A DNA stretch of 64,000 bases from the NCBI GenBank assembly GCA_029449245.1, contig JANATF010000011.1, forward strand, positions 1,116,001 to 1,180,000, in the 5' to 3' direction. The notes beneath the pieces were generated by a model. The model saw only the letters and a list, made by a program, of their open reading frames with translations. It was not told where the DNA came from and searched no databases. Shown one piece after another: positions 32,574 through 42,500 of this stretch. The position numbers and the translations under genes were made by a program. This DNA is from Mortierella alpina (lineage: Eukaryota; Mortierellomycota; Mortierellomycetes; Mortierellales; Mortierellaceae). Every line of letters starts with the position of its first letter. Within the stretch, counting starts at the first letter, position 1.

Positions 32574-33045
32574 CTACCCTAAGATAGGGATTCTAACCGA
32601 CTTTTTTTTGACTGAGTTAACCAGTTGACCGAGTTAAAAAGTTGACCTGCTCTGTTGCTGATCATTGACCATTATTTTTTAACCACCAGTTGACCATTAG
32701 ACCATTTGACCACTTGACCATTTAACAAGCTATCCAGCTGACCGTTGACCATTAGACCAGTTGACCGACGTGTATCTGGCAAGGCACGGCGCCAGAACGT
32801 CTTCATTCATCAATGTGATTAACCCGGTTGACTTGACCCACTTGGCTGGCTAACCCAGTTAACTGGTCAAATCGGTTGACCCATTACCCATTGACCCATT
32901 AACCCATTGGCCGGTTGACCGACCTTGTTGACCGACGTTTGACTAAAAAGTTGACCTGACTTTTTAACCGATTAACTAGCAAGGTTCTCAGGTCAATTGA
33001 CGCTTTGACCAAAAGGGTGGTCGGTTAAAATCCCTACCCTAAGAT
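32574..33045. mobile_element. Element with inverted repeats, filled with TTGACC hexamers
   Basis: A 17-bp inverted pair (32585-32601 TAGGGATTCTAACCGAC against 33020-33036, one mismatch) bounds the stretch. The same 12-mer CTACCCTAAGAT occurs directly at 32574-32585 and 33034-33045. Between them TTGACC occurs about 15 times on the plus strand and GGTCAA twice, where chance would give well under one. The hexamers are irregularly spaced with variants (TTGACT, TTAACC), so this is not a simple tandem array. It encodes no protein. It begins 17 bp after tRNA-Thr. It could be a non-autonomous transposon or a binding-site cluster. Confidence 0.6.
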
Positions 33046-33445
33046 CTGCTCGCCTGCCATAAAGTCAACTTTTCAGATAAGATGATTGCTTGTTGTTTTG
33101 AGCGGATGGTTGAGTATTTTTTGGCAACTGTCGATCCTGTAGCGTTTGTTTTTGTTGAGAAGAAGTGTTTTGGTGCTCGGAACACAACTTTACGCCGATA
33201 TCGCATTCTGACGACCTGTCATCCTTTGACCATGGATAGTTATCCCTTCGTTTCTTTCATGCAACTTTGCTTACCATAGTGAGCCAACGCGCGGACCAAT
33301 CTGATCAGAGCTATCTTTTGGATAAGAGTTGATGGACAGAGAGAAGAGGCAGAGAAGAATTTAGAGAGGTTTATAGATGATATGTTAATGATGACTTTCT
33401 GTCAGTAAGAAGCAGTGGTGCCGTATGGCGGCGACCGGCCGCCGT

Positions 33446-33452
33446 TATAAAA
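33446..33452 (+). promoter_or_regulatory. TATA box candidate
   Basis: TATAAAA lies 54 nt before the ATG of the small spliced ORF at 33506, a normal fungal spacing, with a CT-rich leader between. Confidence 0.45.
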
Positions 33453-33505
33453 TTCACCGTCGTTTGAGGATGCATCTCTTTTTCACCTTCGCTCCCCCCT
33501 TTGCA

Positions 33506-33655
33506 ATGGACTCGCCCGTTCCGAGGTAAGTGCATAGATAGTCATACACAACCACCTGTGGATTAATACTTCTCTTTATTCACCTCTGTCTAAGGCACAC
33601 GGCTTCGGACAGGCACCGTGGGCTGCGACAACTTTCTGCACTGAACCTGCAGTAA
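33506..33655 (+). CDS. Candidate spliced microprotein (26 residues)
   Basis: ATG 33506 opens MDSPVPR, interrupted after 20 nt by a strong GTAAGTG donor. An acceptor TAAG at 33591-33594 (intron 33526-33594, 69 nt) restores the frame for HTASDRHRGLRQLSALNLQ and a TAA stop at 33655. Without splicing the frame stops at once. A TATA box and pyrimidine-rich leader precede it. I do not recognise the peptide. It may instead be an upstream ORF or the 5' exon of a non-coding RNA. The case rests on promoter, start, donor and acceptor lying in the right order, which can arise by chance. Confidence 0.3.
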
Positions 33656-35827
33656 CAAGTTATCCCATCTGGATCTAGTTTAGTTTGAGCCAGTGCTCGC
33701 CCAAGCATATATGCATCAAGTATTGAAAATGTTGAGAAGGGAAGAAAAAGGATAGGTTTTTACGCCAATCGCCAGGTATGTTTTGACTGTTGCCCGATGG
33801 TACCAAACGATGCACGGGAGTCCTGGTGCATACAAAAGTAAAGACACACAGGAGGAGCGAGACGAGATCAAGAGCCAGGAGCATGTGTCTAAAACGAGGA
33901 ATGGAATAAACATGAAACGACCGAAAAGGGAGCAAAAGCTCTCACAGACACACCGTTTGAGCAGTCGCTAGCCCTTGCCTTCTCTACCGTGGAGTCCCTT
34001 GTTTGTGATATTGCAATCAAACAACCCATGTAAACTTCAATCGCTTGCAAAGTGGATAGAGCGGGAAGCGGCCAGGAACACATGCGCGTCGATCACTTCT
34101 ATCTTCTTTAACCGAGAACAGGAGAAAAAAAAAAGTCCAATGGTTGGTTTGGTCATGGTGTCCCAAGCGTGATTACGAGCACGAAGACACTCTTCCGTTC
34201 CCGCCTATGACCCCTTCGTCCTTGATCTATTCATATACACCGATGCTTCTTTGCCGGCTTCTCCTTGAACCGACTGGGCTATTGCTCCCGAGCAGTCAGA
34301 CTAACAATAAATGGGGACGTAAAACTGTTATTGTTCTTCAGTCGATCATTGCTTCTTTTCCCTTTCGCCTTGATCTGCTTTATTCTTTTGTACTCGCATC
34401 CCATGCTTCTTTTGTCCTGACTCCACCCTTTGTATACCTGCTTATCACATCGACCTCTTGAGGCATTTCTTCAGTATCACTTTGTCTATCAAGGAAACCG
34501 TAAGACTCAGAGTAAAGGCAGAGCAACAGGAGCTGCGGAAGGATCGAAGGAGAACCGGTGTTCCTTTCGGGCACTATTTTTCGGGGACATTAAGGTTCGT
34601 CTTCATGACGGTGCGCATTTCAGTAATGAAAAATAGACGAACAGGGGAGGGCAAGGTGGATGTGCGAATGCATCATCGACCACACCAGCTTCATACCGTC
34701 AGCATCCTATTTTCCAATCCACATCTCTGTCAGGCCAGAGGAGCTTCGTGCATATCCTGTGTCCTTCGTTGTTGCTCCATCTCTGTTTGCATGCAATGAG
34801 AGGAGGAGGAGGAGGAGGAGGGGTTGTGCTGGAGGCAAGCTAGTGTACAGCTGTAATCCTCCGTGTGCGCAGGGACCCTGAATTGAACTTCAAGGGAGGG
34901 TCTTGATCCGTTGAAAGTCCTGCGCAAACATCCCTTTTGCAAGCAACGGTGGCGAGTGTGCGATGGACAAGAGAACACAAGAGAACACAGGAGAACACAA
35001 GAGAACACAGGCGGACAGAGGGATAAGAAGAACATAGGGGAGCAATGGCACACCGGCATATGGGTAGCACGACGTGTTCGATTTACGGATTCACACGTCC
35101 ACGGTACATTAAAAAAAGGCCATGAACTTTATTTTCTGCTCCCATCTCACTCCAACACCGGCCGTCCATCCTCCTTCGGTCCATCCACCCATCCACCACC
35201 GTCTTCCCTTTGCATCTCTCACTCATCGCAGTAAGACAACCACAGTAGCAGCAGCAGCAGCGAACACGAACAAACAGGCTGCATAAGCAACGAGAAGAAG
35301 GAGAAGGAGAAGAAGGAGACGACGACGAAGCAGCAGAAGCAGCAACAGCGCTCAAACAAAGAGAAAAGCAGACCTGGCCACCTCAGCACCCCTCGCTTCC
35401 CCCACGTCGTCCTCATCAGCTCAGACAGACCTGCATTCCATTGCAGCAGGAGTAGACGTTCTCTTTTGTGCTTGCTGATTACATCGTCTGCAGTGCTCTC
35501 GTTGTCCCTTCCCCCGGCCAACTGCTCACTGTGCTTCATAAGTATGTTCCATCGGGAGGACTCTCTTTGCTGCGCTCGTTAGAGCAGACATGGAGGGAGC
35601 AGGAATGAACAGACGGATGGACAATGTGTCTGCACGCCTTTTTTATGCCACTTTTTTTATTGCCTCAGCAATCCGACTCCTGCAGCTGATATGCATTGCG
35701 CATGGTTCGGGCAATAAGAGGTCAAAGCCCATAAGCTCCACTGTGTCGCTGTAAGATACTCATGGCTTACTAACAAGGCCGACTCTATTTTTTTTCTTCG
35801 TCTCTTTGTCTACGATAGCACACATCG
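33656..35827. other. Long gene-poor interval upstream of the F-box/LRR gene
   Basis: About 2.2 kb without a recognisable gene. It contains low-complexity stretches: GGA repeats at 34800-34824, AGC and GAAG repeats at 35236-35350, and the 10-bp tandem repeat listed separately. An acceptor-like GATAG ends 8 nt before the next ATG, hinting at an intron in the 5' leader of the following gene. Confidence 0.5.
34971..35010. repeat. 10-bp unit in four tandem copies
   Basis: GAGAACACAA and GAGAACACAG alternate twice each without spacers, so the true period is 20 bp in two copies. Confidence 0.9.
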
Positions 35828-38800
35828 ATGCATCTCATCCACAAGCTCCGGCGATCTATCTCGCACCGGCCGCGCCATATCTTTGATCTGCCCGACGAGA
35901 TCCTATGCCTAATTCTGGAGTACTGCTGTCAGGACCTCGACTTTTTGTTATGGTCATGTCCACTAGTAACCCTTCCAGATCAATTTTGCCACGACTGTTT
36001 CCATTGCACGCTATGCCATGGCCCCGTCCCGCGCACGTCCAATGGCCTGCTACAGCAACACGGCCATCGGAGCAGTAGCTTGAGAAGCAGTAGCAGCAGC
36101 AGCAGCAACGGGCGCACCCCAAACACTCTAGACGAGGATCCTCCCAGCGAAACTGAGGCTCGTGGGTCGGTGCTGAGGAAAAGAAGGAGGCGATGTCACG
36201 ACAGCAGACCCTTTCGCAATGGCAGTAATCATGTTCAAGCCATTGTCGGAAGGGATAGCAATGGCGGCAGAATCCCACTGCTCACACCACGCAGTCAAGG
36301 CTCATCATCAGGTTCGCTCCGGAGATCAAAGCCTTGTCCCCGGAACGGGAACCGTCCGTGGTGTCACCATATGCAGCAACCTCACCTGATGCGGAAGCCG
36401 CTCCTCTGGCGTATCGCAGCATTATTCACGCCCTCGCTCCCCCCCATGTCATCCCTCTCATACATGCAGCCGCCAGCAAAAGTCGCCTTCAGCGGCCTTT
36501 GGCAACGTATTGAAAGGTTTTCCTCGTATCTTACCACTCCAAGGAACTTGAATCCATATCCAGAGTTGGAAAGGACAGTGGAACCGCCACGAATTCTATA
36601 CTCTGTCACCCGAGAGTCTGATCCATCAACACGGTCATCCACTGCTCGGCGTTCCATAGATTCCAATGGCCACAGCTCTGCGTTCAATGCTTCGCAGGGA
36701 TCCTCACACAGGCGAAGGACCATGAGTTTGAGTGCGCATGTTGCAGAATCGTCCTCTACCTCATCACCCATGGGCCGGACTCGAAGCAGTGCAGGGTTGA
36801 CTAAAGGTCGATCAAGCGGATTCCCAGGGCAGGAGGGCGACTGGGATCTTTTGGATACCCTCTCATCATCGGACAACCCGGACAACGATTCAGAGGACGA
36901 GGAGAATAGGGATGATTTTGACGATTCGATCCACCTTTCAGGACCCTTCCGGAATCTTCTTGTCAGCAGGAGGTTTGCAGACGCGGCGGTTCAGGCTCTC
37001 TGGCGGAATATAGTCTTCCATGGCCATAATATGTACCAAATGCAGTCGCTGCTCTCAACGCTCTGCAGGGAGGATCATCTGGATCTTGACGCCAAATGGG
37101 TTGGTTTGCGAAACGTGAAGGAGGTTGACGAGGAGGATCAGGAGGAGGAAGAGGGGGAAGTCAACGGTCATAAGGAGAGCCAAACTATGGAGAGGTTTGG
37201 CGACAGTTCACAAGTTTCCACCACACCTTCAGAAAGGACGCCTCCGTGGGCGACCGAACATCAGGAATCTTCAAGGAGCTGGATAGAATCCTTGAACAGC
37301 TCGCTGAAACGATTTTCAGGGCTCCAGAGGCTACCAGAGGGCCAGAGTTCAAACACGGGGCAGGTGACGGCTACAACACCGAATGGAGAACAAACCGCCG
37401 CCTTCAATGGGCAGCGGCGACACACCCTGGCGGGACTTCATATTGCCGGTAATGGCTTTCAGGCGCTGAACAGACAACATGGCAAGGATTTTTCAGGCTC
37501 TGCGGCCAAAGTCCGTGGAAGGTCGAGCGGGTCAAGATGGCCTTATCGGCGCCATGTGCGGAGAGTTGTCCTAAACTTTGCACATCCCCAAGCGTCCTCT
37601 CAGATGTTTGTCAGAGTTCTAGAGTGCATTGGCCAACGCTGTCCTGACCAGATTCAAGCCTTGGATCTGCATGCGAATGAAAAGATGCAGGATGCAGGAC
37701 TGAGAAAGACAGCGGAGCTGAAGCGCCTCTTTGGATCTGGATTCACAAAGCTGCGATATTTGCGACTACAGGGTGGGTTTGTCGACAACCAGCTGCTCTA
37801 CGCCATTATTATGGGCTGCACAACGTCCCGCAACTCGACCTGCTCATTGTCAGACGATGGCAGTCAGGATAAAGCGGGGGGGCTTCCACCTTACGGTAGA
37901 TCCCCTTCACTTTCCGCATCGCCGCCATTACCATCTGTCGTGCCTTGTCGCCTATCCCACGTCTTTCTCGGACCTGGATCAGTCACTGACAGTGCGGTGG
38001 AGAAGTTGATAACCGCGGCAGGACATTCTCTGGAAGTGTTCACAGTGACCAGTTGTGTTGATGTTGGTGGCGGTGCCTTGGCCAGCTTGCTCACAAGGTG
38101 CCCAAAACTCCGCGTCCTGGGTGTGCATCGGTCTCTGGCTCGGGATAAAGATCTTTTGGAGGGCTTGGGTATCGAGGTCGAAGGACCCGGTTCACACCAA
38201 CAGCAACAGCAACCTCAGCAACAGCATCCATTCCATGGTGTGGGTCTCTTCGACGGTTCAACCGTGAACCCGAGCCTAGTGGGCCATCTCGACATGAATA
38301 GCACCCACAGGCCTCCACCACCGCGATTGGTTCGGAAAACGATTGTCGCACCCCTCGAGAGACTCGAGCTCGGCACTGTCAAGATGACCACCGTGGGTGT
38401 CGCCGAGATTCTGAAAGGCACCGGCCAGACTCTGCGATTTCTTGTTCTGGAGACCCAACATTTCAAAGAGGAGTTTCTCACGGATGTGATCTTGCCCCAC
38501 TGCCACCGTTTGGAGGGACTGTACTTTGACGACCCAGATTGTCTTCAACGCCAGCAGCGGCAGATGCAAGGACTTGGGTTCAGTGCTGGACGTCGCGGAC
38601 CGCACTTGCCCAATTGGCACTTTAAGTTTGGTCGATCGGGGCGGACTTTTTATTCGGATCCGCACCGACATTATCAAACACAGCAGTTTCCACCGCAGGC
38701 GCAGCAGCCCCAGCAGCCGCCTAATTTATTTGGACACCAGAGTCTATTTCCTGGAGCAGAGAGCATGGAGCGACACCCACCCTTGCGGCCTGCATCGCCT

Positions 38801-39391
38801 CCAAAAGTTAGCGCATGGCTGGGCGAGACCACCACTGATGAATGGGTCACCTACGGGGATTGCGCATTGTGGTCGACAACAGCTTCACCAGGGGTCTCGT
38901 TCGAAAACGGAGGAGAGAACGCCTCCCCCACGACCGGGGGCGTAGCAGGAGGGCTGTTGATGAACAACCAGTATCAGCGTCGTCAAGGCCTGCCGTTGCA
39001 TCACGCCTACCACAACTCGACGTTCATGGCGACGTTGGCACCGTCGTATCTGTTGCGCCCTGCGACCTCCGCCTCCGCGACCGAATTCCATGACCCGCTG
39101 AACCACGGCGCGATCCACCATCCGTTCATGGACGAGTACGATAGTGTTCTGGAACGGTACCGGGTCACTCGGGGGACGGTCGAAAATGCGCTCAAGACGT
39201 TGATCCACTTGCGCGGATTCACCTTGATGCAGATGGACTTTATTGTCGAGAGCCAGGGCTTGTCTGAGTGGAAGATGTTGATGAGGCAAGAGGTGATGTG
39301 GGTCGAGAGCGCAGGCTTCCGTGCGCTACAGCTGTTCTATTTGTTTCTTTTCTTGGGGTATATCTACTTTGGCATGTTTGCTGCTTGGTGA
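35828..39391 (+). CDS. Large F-box/LRR protein with C-terminal membrane segment
   Basis: A single exon of 1,187 codons. An F-box-like start (IFDLPDEILCLILEYCCQ, residues 18-35) is followed by about 340 residues of Ser/Arg-rich low complexity. The rest of an F-box-like pattern then appears (FRNLLVSRRFADAAVQALWR, about residue 376). Leucine-rich repeats come next (LDLHANEKMQDAGLRK, LRYLRLQGGFVDNQLL, LEVFTVTSCVDVGGGALASL, LERLELGTVKMTTVGVAEIL). They resemble the LRRs of fungal SCF substrate receptors and contain a Gln-rich insert. The last 25 residues (LQLFYLFLFLGYIYFGMFAA) are hydrophobic and could be a tail anchor, unusual for an F-box protein. Predicted role is substrate recognition for ubiquitin ligase, possibly membrane-tethered. 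The substrate is unknown. Confidence 0.7.
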   Translation: MHLIHKLRRSISHRPRHIFDLPDEILCLILEYCCQDLDFLLWSCPLVTLPDQFCHDCFHCTLCHGPVPRTSNGLLQQHGHRSSSLRSSSSSSSNGRTPNTLDEDPPSETEARGSVLRKRRRRCHDSRPFRNGSNHVQAIVGRDSNGGRIPLLTPRSQGSSSGSLRRSKPCPRNGNRPWCHHMQQPHLMRKPLLWRIAALFTPSLPPMSSLSYMQPPAKVAFSGLWQRIERFSSYLTTPRNLNPYPELERTVEPPRILYSVTRESDPSTRSSTARRSIDSNGHSSAFNASQGSSHRRRTMSLSAHVAESSSTSSPMGRTRSSAGLTKGRSSGFPGQEGDWDLLDTLSSSDNPDNDSEDEENRDDFDDSIHLSGPFRNLLVSRRFADAAVQALWRNIVFHGHNMYQMQSLLSTLCREDHLDLDAKWVGLRNVKEVDEEDQEEEEGEVNGHKESQTMERFGDSSQVSTTPSERTPPWATEHQESSRSWIESLNSSLKRFSGLQRLPEGQSSNTGQVTATTPNGEQTAAFNGQRRHTLAGLHIAGNGFQALNRQHGKDFSGSAAKVRGRSSGSRWPYRRHVRRVVLNFAHPQASSQMFVRVLECIGQRCPDQIQALDLHANEKMQDAGLRKTAELKRLFGSGFTKLRYLRLQGGFVDNQLLYAIIMGCTTSRNSTCSLSDDGSQDKAGGLPPYGRSPSLSASPPLPSVVPCRLSHVFLGPGSVTDSAVEKLITAAGHSLEVFTVTSCVDVGGGALASLLTRCPKLRVLGVHRSLARDKDLLEGLGIEVEGPGSHQQQQQPQQQHPFHGVGLFDGSTVNPSLVGHLDMNSTHRPPPPRLVRKTIVAPLERLELGTVKMTTVGVAEILKGTGQTLRFLVLETQHFKEEFLTDVILPHCHRLEGLYFDDPDCLQRQQRQMQGLGFSAGRRGPHLPNWHFKFGRSGRTFYSDPHRHYQTQQFPPQAQQPQQPPNLFGHQSLFPGAESMERHPPLRPASPPKVSAWLGETTTDEWVTYGDCALWSTTASPGVSFENGGENASPTTGGVAGGLLMNNQYQRRQGLPLHHAYHNSTFMATLAPSYLLRPATSASATEFHDPLNHGAIHHPFMDEYDSVLERYRVTRGTVENALKTLIHLRGFTLMQMDFIVESQGLSEWKMLMRQEVMWVESAGFRALQLFYLFLFLGYIYFGMFAAW

Positions 39392-39534
39392 AGGGAAAAG
39401 AAAAAGAAAAAGGTCCTGACAACTGGGCAAGGATCAGAGAAAGAATCAGAGTAACATAAATAAAGCACAATTGTTCGTCCTTGGCGTGTAATTTGGTTTA
39501 ATAACTCATGTTGCTAGGAAAAAATCCTATATCA

Positions 39535-42500
39535 TCACGCATCGGCCCAGTCGGCAATTATGGCTGCTGTCTCCTGACGAAGGGCGTCGTTCGCGCCCGG
39601 GAGCAGGATCGGATGTCCAGGCGGAAAGCGCATCGAGCCCAAGATACCCCACTTGATCTTTGTCCACTCTGGGTTGTAACTCGGGTCCACGTCCCAGATC
39701 AGTAGCTACAAAAGATAACATATAAAAAAGGTCAAAACGAGACCAACTAAGGTGACAGCCTAGCAATCAATCAAGCAATCAAGCAATCAAAAAAAAAAGA
39801 CCTTACGTGGTGAAGCAAGTGAAAGTTACTAGCCAAGAACTTGGTCCGACCGCCCGCAAGACGTGGCCCACCTCCTCCAACGACACCACCCAATCCAAGA
39901 CTGACACCTGCGGATCCTGTCAACGTCGCCTCTCCGCCTCCGCCGAGTCCCAAGGACTTTTCCTTATCTCCTCTCAGCAGCGACGCCGTTCTACTGCTGT
40001 CCTTGCGCATCCGACCTAAATGGAACTTTTGCGACTCATCCCTAGCTTCAGCTTCGCGCTGGTAAGCGTGTTGATGACCCTCGGATCCGTCCAAGTCATG
40101 CTTATGAGCCTTGGGATTGTTCAGAATGGAAGTCTTGAGCTCATCGACCACAAACTCTCCAAAGACATTCACTAACTGGAGCGAAAAGTCGAGTTCTGCC
40201 ACAAAGCAGTACCCTGTCAAGAGCCGGATCATGACAGGGGCCGATATCCGGTCTCGGTAGAGAGCCTGCTTGAGCACATGCTTGACCGCAGCAATAAGGT
40301 GATGGCCCTCCATGGGGTTCTGGATCATCACAATAGAGCACATATTCAGCACTGGATCCACATAATCCCAGTGGTAGATAGAGAGCGCCTTCTTCAGGTC
40401 TGGGGTCGACTGATGCTGTGGTTGCTGTTGTTGTTGAGATTGAGTGGGTCGGAGTGTGTGGCGATCGGATGCGGTCTGTGAGAGTGGGAACGACCCATTC
40501 GAGGTCAGGGTGTCCTGACGACTGAACCTGGCGTACGGGTTGATATTGGGATCGAACGAGGCCACGTTCTTGATCAGGATCGACTTCAAAGGTGCCTGTT
40601 CTGCGTGTTCCGCCCGCTTTTCCAACTGCGGCTGCGGCTGAGAGGCAAGACCCGACACTGTTGATGTCAGGGGCGTCGCTGCTGTCAGCGGCATCGCCTG
40701 AGAGGCAGTAGTAGTCTTTTGCGGCTCATCACTAGTCGCCGTTACAGCCTTTGACTGAACCTGGGTGTCGAGGGACGGGATATAGATTCCCGATAGGTCA
40801 TTGTCGGCAATGGCGATAGTGGACCCAGAGTTGACAGACATGACTCCTTGCTTTTGGGCAGGACTCGATGGCAGCTGTAATGTTGATCCGTTCGAAAACA
40901 TGGTGGACGCGTTTCCAGGAAACTGGCCGTCTGTCCCACGCTTCTTGAGAGCCTGCTGTTGATGCTGCTGTTGCAAGAGCTGTAGCTGCGTCTGTTGCTG
41001 TTTCTGCTCCTGTGCCTGCTTCAGCTGCTGCGCCAGTTCCTTCTGCCGTTGATGTTGCTGTTGATCCCAATCCGCCGTGTATTTCGTCAGCTTGATCAGA
41101 AACTGGCCCATGTCCGGCATCAGACGCGCGTCCTCGAATTTAGAGTGGACACGTTCGACATAAAGAGCCAAGTTCGTCAGGATCGTCGACACCTGGAGAG
41201 GCTCAAGATCTCTGAAGATCATGACCCTGTCTAAAATGTCGCGAATGGGTTGATCCCGGATGTGGACAAGACGCGCATTGGTAGACGAGCCTGGAGTGGT
41301 TCCCGTCGCCGATAATCCAAAAGAATTACTGAGATTGTTGGCCATCGGTTCAGGAGGTACCATTTCATTTTCGCCCAAGACTGTGCTCAAGACATAAAAC
41401 AGATCCAGATCGCTGTCTGCTCTGGATTCGCTCTCCCCCCAGCCAAATGCGTTGAGGTTGTACGTAGGCTGTGTCTATCAACATGATAAAAAAATAGTAT
41501 TCGTTCATAAAACAGAAGTCCAAAGCAAGGCAGCAAACAAGGCTGGTATATGGGCACATCCATCCTCACCTTGAAAACAAGCACAAAGAGACCATTTCCC
41601 ATAAAGTGCACAAATGCGTCGTGCAAAAATGTTTTCGCCCGGATCAACACTGGATCCTCGGGGTCCTCCCTCCTCTTGGTCATCAGCCTGCCCATGGCCA
41701 TGATCTCCCTTGACAAAAGCGCAGTCGTCATGGTCGAGGAGCGTTTCAACAAAGTAGAGCAGATCGAGATTGCCAAAAGAGTGTTCTCTTCCGACATGGA
41801 TTCTTCTTCGATGGGCGACGCCGAGATGATCGTGTTCCCGTTGCTTATGCCCGCAGGGGCCGCAAAAGCTCCAGCAATGGTGGTGGAGGCTGGCGCACTC
41901 CTCCTGACCATCAGCATCTCGATGATGCGTTTCATAAGCACTACCACTAAGTCCGACAGTGGATCAACCTCCTTGATAAACTTGTACACCACAATCAAAA
42001 GCAGTTCAAGCCAGCTCTTCAGTCTCCCAGCAGGTAAGACGCTCAAATCGGTCTCGGATCCAAAAAACCGCAGGATGACATCCACAAAGTAGGTGCCCAC
42101 TACTGGAGCATTTTCATCATATCTTCGGCTTGGATTCCTTCGGTAATGATGATGTGGGTGCTGCTGGTACCGCGCCGATGATGCTTGCCCGTGCTGGGAT
42201 CCATGCAAGTGCTGATAGTGGTGAGTGTTCTTCTGAGAAGCGGTGCTCTTCTGGCCGGAGCCATCTCCGGTTTGCAGATGGTGGTTCTCGTCCTGATGCT
42301 GCTTATGACGCGGGAAGCAGAATAGGCCGTGATTACGGTAGTGTCCATGGTCATCCTCGCCGTCGTCGTCGTTGCCGTCGTTATCGTCGTCCAGCTCAGA
42401 CCCTGAGGCACTGCTGTGGCTAGAGGCCTTGCCATATTCAGCCGTAGTCTCTGACGCGGAGCTGAAGGTCCTGCCTGCAGAAGGCGAGGATGCATGGTGA

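Noticed and set aside
34971-35010. Regular short repeats considered as a CRISPR-like array
   Set aside because: Units are contiguous 10-mers without spacers in a eukaryotic genome; this is a plain tandem repeat.
34730-35355. Cys/Ser-rich minus-strand frames
   Set aside because: They are translations of simple repeats (GGA, GAGAACACA, AGC) rather than genes.
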